NCBI GenBank assembly: GCA_023268425.1
Contig: JALRFN010000424.1
Coordinates: forward strand, 1 to 14,811
From: Burkholderiaceae bacterium
Lineage (GTDB): Bacteria > Pseudomonadota > Gammaproteobacteria > Burkholderiales > Burkholderiaceae_C
Length of the DNA: 14,811 bases
Reading direction: 5' to 3'
A program made the position numbers and the translations under genes. Positions 1 through 6,372 of the stretch are shown here, one piece after another. How positions within the stretch are numbered: the stretch's first letter is position 1; each line of letters begins with the position of its first letter. The notes under the pieces are model-generated. The model did no database searches and was not told the DNA's origin. It worked only from the letters and a program-made list of their open reading frames with translations.

Positions 1-108
1 GTATAAAAAGGGTTATTTGGAGAAAATTCACCGGATAAATCTGTATCTTTAGGGACACCTTTCCTAGATAACAGTTTCCCTCCATAACCATATATACCAG
101 AAATATAT
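1..108. other. AT-rich segment foreign to the rest of the window
   Basis: This stretch is only about one-third G+C, against roughly 62% elsewhere. LeuS homology stops at about position 107, where the conserved reading Gly-Asp-Gly-Ala-Val should continue with Met-Gly-Val-Pro. On the minus strand, the frame beginning at position 110 is open through to position 1 (about 36 codons, with SGIYGYGGKLLSRKG near its start). Both other minus frames and all plus frames have stops or are short. It could therefore be a coding fragment of a low-G+C genome. I do not recognise the peptide. The segment is either an assembly or amplification chimera or, less likely, a real insertion into leuS. Confidence 0.75.
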
Positions 109-1155
109 GACGGCGCCGTCGCCGTAGCTCATCAACACGTAATTGCCCACCCAGACGTCGACCATCGCTTGGGTCAAGGGGTGTTTGACCTGCAAGCCGG
201 TGGCCATGCCCACCTTTTCTTTGGTCGCCATCTCGGCTTCCGTGGTGCCGCCTTGCTGGCACTCGGCAATGAAGGCCGCCAAGGCGGGGTTGTGGCGTGC
301 CGCGTGTTGCGCCAGTGGGTGCTCTGGCGCCACGGCGCAGAAGGTCACGCCCATGATGGTGTCAGCACGCGTGGTGAACACGTACATCTTGCCGTCGCCG
401 ATCAGCGCACCGTCTTCGCCTTTGATGTCGTGGGTGAAGGCAAAGCGCACGCCGGCACTCTTGCCAATCCAGTTCTCTTGCATCAGGCGCACGCGCTCGG
501 GCCAACCGCTCAAAAAGTCGGGGTCGTCGGGGTTGGCAACGGCGCTGAGCAGTTCTTCAGCGTAGCCGGTGATGTTCAGGTAGTAGCCGGGGATTTCGCG
601 CTTTTCCACCACGGCGCCAGTGCGCCAGCCCTTGCCGTCGATGACTTGTTCGTTGGCCAACACGGTTTGATCCACCGGGTCCCAGTTCACGACTTGGGTT
701 TTGCGGTAGGCGATGCCTTTGTCCAGCATCTGCAAAAACAGCCACTGGTTCCACTGGTAGTAGCTGGCGTCGCAGGTGGCGACTTCGCGTGACCAGTCGA
801 TGGCCAGGCCCATGGCCTGCATCTGCTTCTTCATGTAAGCGATGTTGTCGTAGGTCCACTGCGCGGGTGGCACCCCGTTTTTCAGCGCCGCATTCTCAGC
901 CGGTAAGCCAAAGGCGTCCCAACCCATGGGCATCAAGACGTTGTAACCCTTCATGCGCAGCTGGCGCGTGAGCATGTCGTTGATGGTGTAGTTGCGCACG
1001 TGGCCCATATGCAACTTGCCGCTGGGGTAGGGCAACATCGAGCACGCGTAGTACTTGGGCTTGTTTTGGTCTTCGCCCACGCGGTAGGCGTCGCTGGCTT
1101 GCCAACGCTGTTGGGCAGCACGTTCCAAGGTCTGGGGGTCAAAGGTCTCTTGCAT
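64..1155 (-). CDS. leuS: Leucine--tRNA ligase, N-terminal fragment with a foreign tail
   Basis: Class I aminoacyl-tRNA synthetase that charges tRNA-Leu with leucine in the cytoplasm. Residues 1-349 are clearly LeuS: the ATP-binding HIGH-type motif reads HMGH at residues 49-52, after MLPYPSGKL, and the CP1 editing domain shows the threonine-rich TTRADT at 261-266. Full-length bacterial LeuS is about 860-880 residues. Here the sequence is cut inside the editing domain, just before the expected GVPAHDERD motif, and the KMSKS loop and anticodon-binding domain are absent. The last 14 residues (350-363) come from the AT-rich segment and are not LeuS. The ATG at 1155 fits the family N-terminus; its Shine-Dalgarno sequence is weak. 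It lies 91 bases downstream of dapB, behind two hairpins, so it may have its own promoter. Confidence 0.95.
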   Translation of the reverse strand: MQETFDPQTLERAAQQRWQASDAYRVGEDQNKPKYYACSMLPYPSGKLHMGHVRNYTINDMLTRQLRMKGYNVLMPMGWDAFGLPAENAALKNGVPPAQWTYDNIAYMKKQMQAMGLAIDWSREVATCDASYYQWNQWLFLQMLDKGIAYRKTQVVNWDPVDQTVLANEQVIDGKGWRTGAVVEKREIPGYYLNITGYAEELLSAVANPDDPDFLSGWPERVRLMQENWIGKSAGVRFAFTHDIKGEDGALIGDGKMYVFTTRADTIMGVTFCAVAPEHPLAQHAARHNPALAAFIAECQQGGTTEAEMATKEKVGMATGLQVKHPLTQAMVDVWVGNYVLMSYGDGAVIYFWYIWLWRETVI

Positions 1156-1189
1156 GGTGACCGGTTCTCGTCAAAGGCGTCAAACAAAG

Positions 1190-1208
1190 CAGCCGGCAAA
1201 GCCGGCTG
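1190..1208 (-). terminator. Terminator-like hairpin between dapB and leuS
   Basis: Perfect 8-bp stem CAGCCGGC / GCCGGCTG with a 3-base loop. On the minus strand it is followed by CTTTGTTTG, a short T-rich stretch. It lies 39 bases past the dapB stop and about 35 bases before the leuS start, so it could end dapB transcription. The broken T tract makes it a moderate terminator at best. Confidence 0.5.
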
Positions 1209-1211
1209 GTG

Positions 1212-1235
1212 GCGCACACACGCGCACGTGTGTGT
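1212..1235. repeat. Alternating purine-pyrimidine tract with inverted repeat
   Basis: Twenty-four consecutive bases alternate strictly purine-pyrimidine (GC, CA and GT steps), the kind of sequence that favours Z-DNA under negative supercoiling. Inside it, CACACACG at 1215-1222 and CGTGTGTG at 1227-1234 form a perfect 8-bp inverted repeat with a 4-base loop. It begins 11 bases beyond the dapB stop. As RNA it would form a hairpin just ahead of the terminator-like hairpin at 1190-1208. Confidence 0.6.
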
Positions 1236-1246
1236 CGGCAATCCAT

Positions 1247-2053
1247 TTATAGATCGTGCAAATCCAGGACATCAAACATGTCGTACAAGCCTGGGCCGTT
1301 GGCCGCGAGGAAGTGCGCGGCGCGCAAACTGCCTTGGGCGTAGCCGGCTCGGCTGCTGGACTTGTGGCTGATTTCGATGCGCTCGCCAGTGCCAGCGAAC
1401 AAAACGGTGTGGTCGCCCACGATGTCGCCGCCGCGCACGGTGGAGAAACCAATCGTGCCGTCTTGGCGCGCGCCCGTGTGACCGTAGCGCTCGAACACGC
1501 CGTGCTGGCTCAAGTCCAACCCCAGGCTGTCGGCAATGACTTCGCCCATCTTCAAGGCCGTGCCCGAGGGCGCGTCGACCTTGTGTTTGTGGTGGGCTTC
1601 GATGATTTCGATGTCATAGCCCGTGGCCAAAGCTTTGGCGGCTTTTTCTAGGAGCTTCAAGGTGACGTTGACGCCCACACTCATGTTGGGCGCAAAGACG
1701 ACGCCAATGGTTTTCGCGGCTTCGGCGATGCGGGCTTTTTGCGACTCGTCAAATCCAGTCGTGCCAATCACCATGTTGACGCCAGCGGCCACGCAGGCGT
1801 CCAGGTGAGCCAAGGTGCCCTCGGGCCGGGTGAAGTCCACCAGGCAATCGGCACCGGCGATGGTGGTCGCCACGTCCGCGCTGATGCACACGCCTTGAGC
1901 CTGGCCCAAAAAGGCCGCCGCATCCTGACCCAGGGCAGGGCTTTTGGCCACGTCCAGCGCACCGTGCAGCTGCATGGCCGCGTCGGCCAACACGGCTTCA
2001 ATCAACATCTTGCCCATGCGCCCGCTGGCACCGGGAATCACCATTTTCAACAT
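1247..2053 (-). CDS. dapB: 4-hydroxy-tetrahydrodipicolinate reductase
   Basis: NAD(P)H-dependent cytoplasmic reductase of the diaminopimelate/lysine pathway, supplying lysine and peptidoglycan precursors. At 268 residues it is close to the 273 of the E. coli enzyme. The nucleotide-binding loop GASGRMG is at residues 8-14, FTRPEGT at 74-80 and GTTGF at 97-101. The catalytic segment EAHHKHKVDAPSGTA starts at residue 152; by comparison with E. coli, His154 and Lys158 are the catalytic pair. I chose the ATG at 2053 over the in-frame ATG at 2044; either leaves the fold intact, and neither has a strong Shine-Dalgarno sequence. An open frame continues upstream to 2239, but that part is antisense to normal bamE codons and not homologous. 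It starts 7 bases after the bamE stop, so the two are probably co-transcribed. Confidence 0.96.
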   Translation of the reverse strand: MLKMVIPGASGRMGKMLIEAVLADAAMQLHGALDVAKSPALGQDAAAFLGQAQGVCISADVATTIAGADCLVDFTRPEGTLAHLDACVAAGVNMVIGTTGFDESQKARIAEAAKTIGVVFAPNMSVGVNVTLKLLEKAAKALATGYDIEIIEAHHKHKVDAPSGTALKMGEVIADSLGLDLSQHGVFERYGHTGARQDGTIGFSTVRGGDIVGDHTVLFAGTGERIEISHKSSSRAGYAQGSLRAAHFLAANGPGLYDMFDVLDLHDL

Positions 2054-2060
2054 ACGCGAC

Positions 2061-2612
2061 TCACTGCAACAAGCCGCTGCCGCTTTGCAGCGGGGGGTAG
2101 CTGGCTTTGGGTGGTGCCGCCTGCGGGGCTTGTGCAGCAGGCGGCGGGTTCTTTTTCGCAAACGCTTCCAGCACTTGGGGCGAAGCGACCAAGCTGGCCG
2201 GGTCCACGGTTTTGCTGGGGCGAGCGATGGCGTTGACAAACTCCGCTTCGCTGGGCATCTCGTCGCCCTCGAACTTGGCCAATTGGGTGCCCTCGAAATA
2301 CAAAGTCAAGCGCCGGTGCTGGATGGCTTGGCCCTGGCGCTGGAAGCTGAAGTAGTAGTCCCAGCGTTGGGCGTGGAAGACACTTTGCAACAGCGGCGTG
2401 CCCAGAATTTGTTCCACTTGCGTGCGGTCCATGCCCACCTTCAGTGCGGCGACTTGTTCGCGCGTGATCACATTGCCTTGCAACACGTCGGGCTGATAAG
2501 GCGAGAAGGTCGTGGTGAGCGCTTGGGCCGTGCTTGGCACGTTGGCGCACCCGAGCAGGCTGGTCGCACACAGCAGCAAGCTGGCAAAGAATGGGGTGAA
2601 AATTCTTGGCAT
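2061..2612 (-). CDS. bamE: Outer-membrane assembly lipoprotein BamE/SmpA family
   Basis: Small lipoprotein subunit of the BAM complex that inserts beta-barrel proteins into the outer membrane. The 183-residue product has a signal peptide with a lipobox LLGC at 19-22, so Cys22 is the likely lipidated residue. A SmpA/OmlA domain spans about residues 45-120 (VAALKVGMDRTQVEQILGTP, then RWDYYFSF and LTLYFEG). A Pro/Ala-rich tail follows from about 155, longer than the roughly 113-residue E. coli protein but common in betaproteobacteria. The ATG at 2612 places the signal peptide correctly; the open frame up to 2894 is a shadow of fur. It is divergent from fur, with which it shares a 93-base gap, and lies just upstream of dapB. 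A Fur-box-like palindrome overlaps its start codon. Confidence 0.92.
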   Translation of the reverse strand: MPRIFTPFFASLLLCATSLLGCANVPSTAQALTTTFSPYQPDVLQGNVITREQVAALKVGMDRTQVEQILGTPLLQSVFHAQRWDYYFSFQRQGQAIQHRRLTLYFEGTQLAKFEGDEMPSEAEFVNAIARPSKTVDPASLVASPQVLEAFAKKNPPPAAQAPQAAPPKASYPPLQSGSGLLQ

Positions 2613-2617
2613 TTTCA
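2597..2617. promoter_or_regulatory. Candidate Fur box overlapping the bamE start
   Basis: Perfect 7-7-7 palindrome: TGAAAAT, seven bases, ATTTTCA. The central 19 bases (2598-2616) match the classical Fur consensus GATAATGATAATCATTATC at 12 of 19 positions. It covers the first codons of bamE and lies upstream of fur, so Fur could act on bamE-dapB, on itself, or on both. Binding is inferred. Confidence 0.4.
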
Positions 2618-2648
2618 AGGTGTTTTCCCTGGGCAAAGTGTGACGCAC

Positions 2649-2666
2649 TATGATCGGCTCATTGTA
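2649..2666. promoter_or_regulatory. Possible divergent fur / bamE promoters
   Basis: The 93-base gap contains a -10-like TATGAT on the plus strand (2649-2654), which would give fur a leader of about 45 bases. It also contains a -10-like TACAAT on the minus strand (2661-2666), which would serve bamE-dapB. Neither has a convincing -35 hexamer at 16-18 bases, so these are weak candidates. Confidence 0.3.
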
Positions 2667-2705
2667 GTTCAGGGGGCATCCTGGCCATTGGCTGTGCTGA
2701 CGCAC

Positions 2706-3140
2706 ATGACGAATCTTGAAGAACTCAAAAGCAGCGGCCTCAAAGCCACGGCACCGCGCCTGAAAATCTTGGAGGTCTTCCAAGAGGCGTTGACGCGCCA
2801 TTTGAGCGCGGAGGACATCTACCGCCACCTGCTCGACAAGCAAGAAGACATCGCCTTGGCCACCGTGTACCGGGTGTTGCAACAGTTTGAGCAAGCCGGC
2901 ATCGTCTCACGCCACCATTTCGAGTCCGGCAAAGCGGTCTACGAAATCGACGAAGGCCAGCACCACGACCATTTGGTGTGTTTGGACTGCGGTCACGTCG
3001 AGGAGTTTTACGACGCCGAAATCGAAGCGCGACAAAAACGCGTGGCTGAAACGCGGGGTTTCAAGCTGCAAGAGCACGCGCTGGCCCTGTACGCCAACTG
3101 CAAACAAAAGAACTGCCCGCACCGCAACCCGGTTGGATGA
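2706..3140 (+). CDS. fur: Ferric uptake regulator Fur
   Basis: Iron-responsive transcription factor that, with Fe(II), represses iron-uptake genes and controls some other genes. The 144-residue length is typical. The winged-helix DNA-binding domain spans about residues 5-80, with the recognition region LSAEDIYRHL at 33-42 and ATVYRVLQQFEQAGIVSRH at 52-70. The metal motif HHDHLVCLDCGHVEEF is at 86-101, containing the structural CxxC (Cys92, Cys95). A second pair, Cys132 and Cys137, is near the C-terminus. MTNLEELKSSGLKAT is the usual Fur start, so the ATG at 2706 is preferred; the frame stays open far upstream, but that is a shadow of bamE and dapB. No good Shine-Dalgarno sequence is visible. 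It converges on the SDR gene. Confidence 0.97.
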   Translation: MTNLEELKSSGLKATAPRLKILEVFQEALTRHLSAEDIYRHLLDKQEDIALATVYRVLQQFEQAGIVSRHHFESGKAVYEIDEGQHHDHLVCLDCGHVEEFYDAEIEARQKRVAETRGFKLQEHALALYANCKQKNCPHRNPVG

Positions 3141-3149
3141 GGGGCGGTG

Positions 3150-3170
3150 CAGGCATGGCCACCACGCCTG
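3150..3170. terminator. Hairpin between convergent fur and SDR genes
   Basis: A 9-position stem with one A-C mismatch (CAGGCATGG / CCACGCCTG) and a 3-base loop fills most of the 36-base gap between the two converging stops. There is no T tract on either side, so it is a weak, possibly two-way, terminator candidate. Confidence 0.3.
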
Positions 3171-3176
3171 TCGGGA

Positions 3177-3965
3177 TCAAATGGCTTTGATCAAGCCCCC
3201 ATCCACGCGCACCGCACTGCCGGTGACGTAAGACGCCCGACTTGAGCACAAAAACGCGCCCACATCGCCAAACTCTTGTGCCGTGCCGTAGCGCTTGGCA
3301 GGAATGCCGCCCAGGGACGCTGCTTTCACCTCTTCAGCACTCTTGCCCAAGCGTTGCGCGTTCGCTGCGTCCAGTTGCTGCACCCGTTCGGTGTCGATGC
3401 GTCCGGGCAGCAAGACGTTGCAGTTGACGCCATCGGCGGCCACTTCCAAGGCCAAGGTCTTGTTCCAAGCCAGCAAACCGGCGCGGATGCTGTTGGACAA
3501 GCCCATGTTCTCCAAAGGCTGAATGGCGGCCGAGCTGGCCACGGTCAACAAGCGGCCCCAGCCGCGCTCGCGCATGGCGGGTACGCAGCGGTTGGCGGCG
3601 TGCACCAGGTTGGCAAACATGCGTGAAAACCAGTGTTCCCACTGCTGCGCGTCGGTGCCGGCTGCGGGGCCAGGCGGCGGGCCACCGCCGTTGAGCACCA
3701 AGATATCGATGCGCTCCAGCTTGCTGATGGCGGCGTCCAAAAAGGCGTCCAAAGCGGCGCGGTCGTAGACGTCACAGTCCAGCCCATGGACCAGCCCACC
3801 CTCGGCGGCGTCGCGGGACATTTCGCGCGCGGTTTCTTCAGCGCCCGAGCGTCCGCAAATCATCACCTCGACGCCTTCGGCGCACAGCGCACGTGCGATG
3901 CCCGCGCCCAAGCCACGTGTGCCCGCGAGCACCACGGCGCGTTTGTCGGTCAAGCCCAGATCCAT
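3177..3965 (-). CDS. SDR-fold oxidoreductase lacking the canonical Tyr-Lys pair
   Basis: Short-chain dehydrogenase/reductase fold, 262 residues, normal for the family. The nucleotide-binding loop reads AGTRGLG at residues 14-20, and the next signature reads LNGGGPPPG at 91-99 instead of the usual NNAG. Ser144/Ser145 sit where the catalytic serine is expected. The YxxxK position, however, reads LSNSI at 156-160, so both catalytic Tyr and Lys are missing. The C-terminal SYVTGSAVRVDGG (245-257) is typical of SDRs. From memory, a divergent SDR group shares the LSNxxRAG pattern, so this is probably an inherited trait, not a recent lesion. Whether it still performs redox catalysis is unclear. It follows the CoA-transferase by 3 bases, with an excellent Shine-Dalgarno sequence overlapping that gene's stop, so the two are an operon. 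Substrate unknown. Confidence 0.88.
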   Translation of the reverse strand: MDLGLTDKRAVVLAGTRGLGAGIARALCAEGVEVMICGRSGAEETAREMSRDAAEGGLVHGLDCDVYDRAALDAFLDAAISKLERIDILVLNGGGPPPGPAAGTDAQQWEHWFSRMFANLVHAANRCVPAMRERGWGRLLTVASSAAIQPLENMGLSNSIRAGLLAWNKTLALEVAADGVNCNVLLPGRIDTERVQQLDAANAQRLGKSAEEVKAASLGGIPAKRYGTAQEFGDVGAFLCSSRASYVTGSAVRVDGGLIKAI

Positions 3966-3968
3966 GGT

Positions 3969-5189
3969 TTACCTCCTGCGTTCGACCACGACGCCGGAGT
4001 CCACCAGCGCCTGGATTTGTGATTCGTCGAAGCCATATTCTGTCAGCACCGCGCGCGTGTGTTCACCAAAAGCCGGGGGCAGGCTGCGAATTTCGCCCGG
4101 TGTGCGCGACAGCTTGACGGGCACCCCAAAACCTTGGTACCAGTCTTTGTCCACCTTCATCTTGCGGTGTGCGGTGTGCGGGTGGGCAAAGGCCTGCGGC
4201 AAGTCCATGACGGGCCCGACTGGGACACCGGCGCGCAACATGCGCTCTGAAAACGCGTGGCCGTCCACGGTGTCCAGGCTGCGTTGCAACTCGGGCATCA
4301 AGGCCTCGCGGTGCTGCACACGCAGCGCGTTGGTCTTGAAACGCTCGTCCTGAAGCAAGTCTTCGCGGCCCAGCCCCTGGCAAAAGCGCTCAAAGGCGCG
4401 GTTGTTGCCCACGCAAACAAAAATGTCGCCGGTGGCGGTCGCCATCTTGTCGTAAGGGCTGATGTTGGGGTGGGTGTTGCCCATCAACACGGGCGGCTTG
4501 CCCGACATGAAGTAGTTGGCGGCGTGTGGGTGCAAATTGGCCAAAGCGCAGTCGTACAACGCGATGTCGATGAACTGACCCAAGCCGCTTTTTTCGCGCT
4601 CAGCCAGCGCCAGCAAGATGCCAATGGTGGTGTTCAAGCCCGTGGTGATGTCGATCAGCGGGGTGCCTGCGCGCACGCCGCCAGACTCAGGCGTGCCATT
4701 GATCGACATCGTGCCGCTCATGGCTTGCAACACCGCGTCGTAGCCGGGTAGCGCGCCCAGTGGGCCGTCGGCGCCAAAACCGCTGATGGAACAATGAATC
4801 AAGCGCGGGAAGCGTGCTTTCAGGACACCCTCGTAGTCCAGCCCCCAGGCCTTGAGGCTGCCGGGTTTGAAGTTGTCCACCAAGACGTCGGCGCCTTCAA
4901 GCATTTGCAGCAAGACCTCGCGCGCTTCTGGCCGGGTCAAGTCCAGCGCCATGGCGCGCTTGTTGCGGTTGACGCCCACGTAATAACTGGCGCCCTGGTC
5001 GTCGCCGTAGTCATGAAACGGAGGACCCCAGTCGCGGGTCTCATCGCCTTGTGGCGGCTCGATTTTGATCACATTGGCGCCGTGGTCGGCCAGAATTTGG
5101 GTCGCGTAAGGGCCGCCCAACACGCGGGTCAAGTCGATCACGGTCAGGCCGCTCAGGGCGCCTGCACTCAAGGCTGTGGGTTGCGTCAT
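3969..5189 (-). CDS. Class III CoA-transferase, CaiB/BaiF family
   Basis: Transfers CoA between carboxylic acids, typically activating an organic acid at the expense of an acyl-CoA such as succinyl-CoA. The 406 residues match the family's usual length. The N-terminal CoA-binding half includes GLTVIDLTRVLGGPYAT at 14-30 and ADHGANVIKIEPP at 34-46. VNRNKRAMALDLTRPE at 73-88 and SISGFGADGPLGALPGYD at 134-151 are also typical. Asp180 in PLIDITTG corresponds to the catalytic aspartate (Asp169 of formyl-CoA transferase). The ATG at 5189 is supported by AGGAGA about 12 bases upstream and by the family N-terminus; the open frame to 5600 is a shadow. It forms an operon with the downstream SDR gene and is divergent from the HAD gene. 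The acid substrate cannot be deduced. Confidence 0.92.
   Translation of the reverse strand: MTQPTALSAGALSGLTVIDLTRVLGGPYATQILADHGANVIKIEPPQGDETRDWGPPFHDYGDDQGASYYVGVNRNKRAMALDLTRPEAREVLLQMLEGADVLVDNFKPGSLKAWGLDYEGVLKARFPRLIHCSISGFGADGPLGALPGYDAVLQAMSGTMSINGTPESGGVRAGTPLIDITTGLNTTIGILLALAEREKSGLGQFIDIALYDCALANLHPHAANYFMSGKPPVLMGNTHPNISPYDKMATATGDIFVCVGNNRAFERFCQGLGREDLLQDERFKTNALRVQHREALMPELQRSLDTVDGHAFSERMLRAGVPVGPVMDLPQAFAHPHTAHRKMKVDKDWYQGFGVPVKLSRTPGEIRSLPPAFGEHTRAVLTEYGFDESQIQALVDSGVVVERRR
3971..3977 (-). promoter_or_regulatory. Strong ribosome binding site of the SDR gene
   Basis: A perfect AGGAGGT on the minus strand, five bases before the ATG at 3965. Its last base is the first base of the CoA-transferase TAA stop. 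This fixes the SDR start and points to translational coupling of the pair. Confidence 0.8.
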
Positions 5190-5260
5190 GGTTGCTTGGG
5201 TCTCCTGGGGTGGCATGTTAGCGGCGCGTGTCGCGACAGGGCGATGCACAGGTGACCGCC

Positions 5261-5266
5261 TACACT
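5261..5266 (+). promoter_or_regulatory. Possible -10 element for a leaderless HAD transcript
   Basis: TACACT ends 6 bases before the ATG at 5273, so transcription would begin at or next to the start codon. No Shine-Dalgarno sequence is visible. There is no convincing -35; a 10-bp palindrome TGTCGCGACA at 5229-5238 lies 22 bases upstream. Tentative. Confidence 0.25.
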
Positions 5267-5272
5267 GGTGCG

Positions 5273-5923
5273 ATGAAAAACAACCTGGCGCAAGCCACCC
5301 TGATTTTTGATTTGGACGGCACCGTGGCCGACACCATGGGCCTGCACCGGGCTTCGTGGCAGGCCTTTGGTGCCCGCCACGGTTACGCAGCCGATCACCC
5401 CGAAATTTTGGCCAGCAGCCGAGGCCGCACGACCCCCGAGTCGATGCGGGTCTTGTTCCCCGAAGGTTTGGATGCCGATACCTTGCGCGCCCGGCTCGAT
5501 GAGAAGCAAGAGATGTTTTGGGCTGCGGCACAAGCCCAACTGAAGCCGATTGCAGGTTTTGACGTGTTTGCGGATTGGGTCTTGGCGCAGCAGCGCCCAC
5601 GCGCCCTGGGCACCGCGGGCGAGAGCCGCAACGTCGGGCGCATTTTGGGCGCCTTGGGTTTGGACACCTTTTTCCAGGTGCGCGTGACGGGTGACATGGG
5701 GCTGCGCGGCAAACCCGAGCCCGACATCTTTTTGCGCGGCGCGCAAGAGTTGGGCGTTGACCCCAGCAGCTGTGTGGTGTTCGAAGACGCCATTGCAGGC
5801 GTGGAGGCCGCGCGCCGTGCGGGCATGCGTTGTGTCGCGGTGTGCAGCGACCACCCGCCTGAAGCCTTGGCGGGGCCGCACGTGATTGCCGCCATCACCG
5901 ACTACCGCGAGTTGTTGGCTTGA
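5273..5923 (+). CDS. HAD-superfamily phosphatase/phosphomutase-like hydrolase
   Basis: Haloacid dehalogenase-fold hydrolase of the phosphoglycolate phosphatase / beta-phosphoglucomutase type, 216 residues. All four motifs are present: DLDGT at 13-17 (nucleophile Asp13 and general acid Asp15), Thr114 in LGTAGES, Lys147 in GKPEPD, and the acidic FEDAIAGVEAA at 170-180. The insert between motif I and residue 90 is a helical C1 cap. The ATG at 5273 puts DLDGT in the usual place; an in-frame ATG at 5228 would add a 15-residue tail unlike the family. The substrate is unknown; a small phosphorylated metabolite is likely. It is the first gene of a plus-strand run and divergent from the CoA-transferase. 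Confidence 0.9.
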   Translation: MKNNLAQATLIFDLDGTVADTMGLHRASWQAFGARHGYAADHPEILASSRGRTTPESMRVLFPEGLDADTLRARLDEKQEMFWAAAQAQLKPIAGFDVFADWVLAQQRPRALGTAGESRNVGRILGALGLDTFFQVRVTGDMGLRGKPEPDIFLRGAQELGVDPSSCVVFEDAIAGVEAARRAGMRCVAVCSDHPPEALAGPHVIAAITDYRELLA

Positions 5924-5944
5924 TGGCCCAGATCTGATCAGGGC

Positions 5945-5975
5945 TTGACACAAAGGCCGCATTTCTGAGTAGGAT
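5945..5975 (+). promoter_or_regulatory. Candidate sigma-70 promoter of apaG
   Basis: A perfect TTGACA at 5945-5950 and TAGGAT at 5970-5975, separated by 19 bases, which is on the long side. The -10 ends 7 bases before the apaG ATG at 5983, so the transcript would be leaderless or nearly so. Confidence 0.45.
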
Positions 5976-5982
5976 GCGGCCC

Positions 5983-6372
5983 ATGGCGAAATACCAGTTC
6001 CATGTGCGCGTTCGGCCCCAGTTCTTGGTCGAGCAGTCGGCGCCCGACGAAGACGTTTACGTGTTCGCTTACACCATCACCATCACCAATGTGGGTGAGG
6101 TCGCCGCGCAGCTGATTGCCCGCACCTGGAACATCAACGACGCCAATGGCCGTCACCAAAAAGTGCGCGGCTTGGGCGTGGTGGGCCACCAGCCTTTGCT
6201 GCAACCGGGCGAGTCGTTCGAATACACCAGCGGCACGCACTTGGCCACCGCCACTGGCACCATGCACGGCAGTTTCTTTTGCGTGGCCGAAGACGGCGAA
6301 AAGTTCGATGTCGACGTGCCCATGTTTGTGCTGGACGGCATGAGCGAAGTCGGCCCTGGCACCTTGCACTGA
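5983..6372 (+). CDS. apaG: ApaG domain protein
   Basis: Small fibronectin-III-like beta-sandwich protein, 129 residues (E. coli ApaG has 125). In enterobacteria apaG neighbours apaH and has been linked to divalent-cation phenotypes; the biochemical role remains unsettled. Family hallmarks are present: FAYTITITNVG at 28-38, ARTWNI at 46-51, GLGVVGHQPLLQPGESFEYT at 63-82, and TGTMHGSF at 91-98. The ATG at 5983 gives the family start MAKYQFHV; an in-frame ATG at 5974 lies in the -10 element and is less likely. Its stop overlaps the next start by one base (TGATG), so translation is probably coupled. No apaH is present in the window. Confidence 0.94.
   Translation: MAKYQFHVRVRPQFLVEQSAPDEDVYVFAYTITITNVGEVAAQLIARTWNINDANGRHQKVRGLGVVGHQPLLQPGESFEYTSGTHLATATGTMHGSFFCVAEDGEKFDVDVPMFVLDGMSEVGPGTLH

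Noticed and set aside
1944..2705. Long plus-strand open frame running in frame into fur, suggesting a Fur with a 250-residue N-terminal extension
   Set aside because: It is antisense to dapB and bamE, has no family resemblance, and the canonical Fur N-terminus begins at 2706. High G+C makes such frames common.
4163..4182. Short tandem repeat of GCGGTGT units
   Set aside because: Only about two and a half copies, within CoA-transferase codons, with no sign of expansion.
5186..5962. 258-residue minus-strand open frame opposite the HAD gene
   Set aside because: The HAD gene on the other strand has all catalytic motifs; this frame resembles nothing and mirrors its codons.
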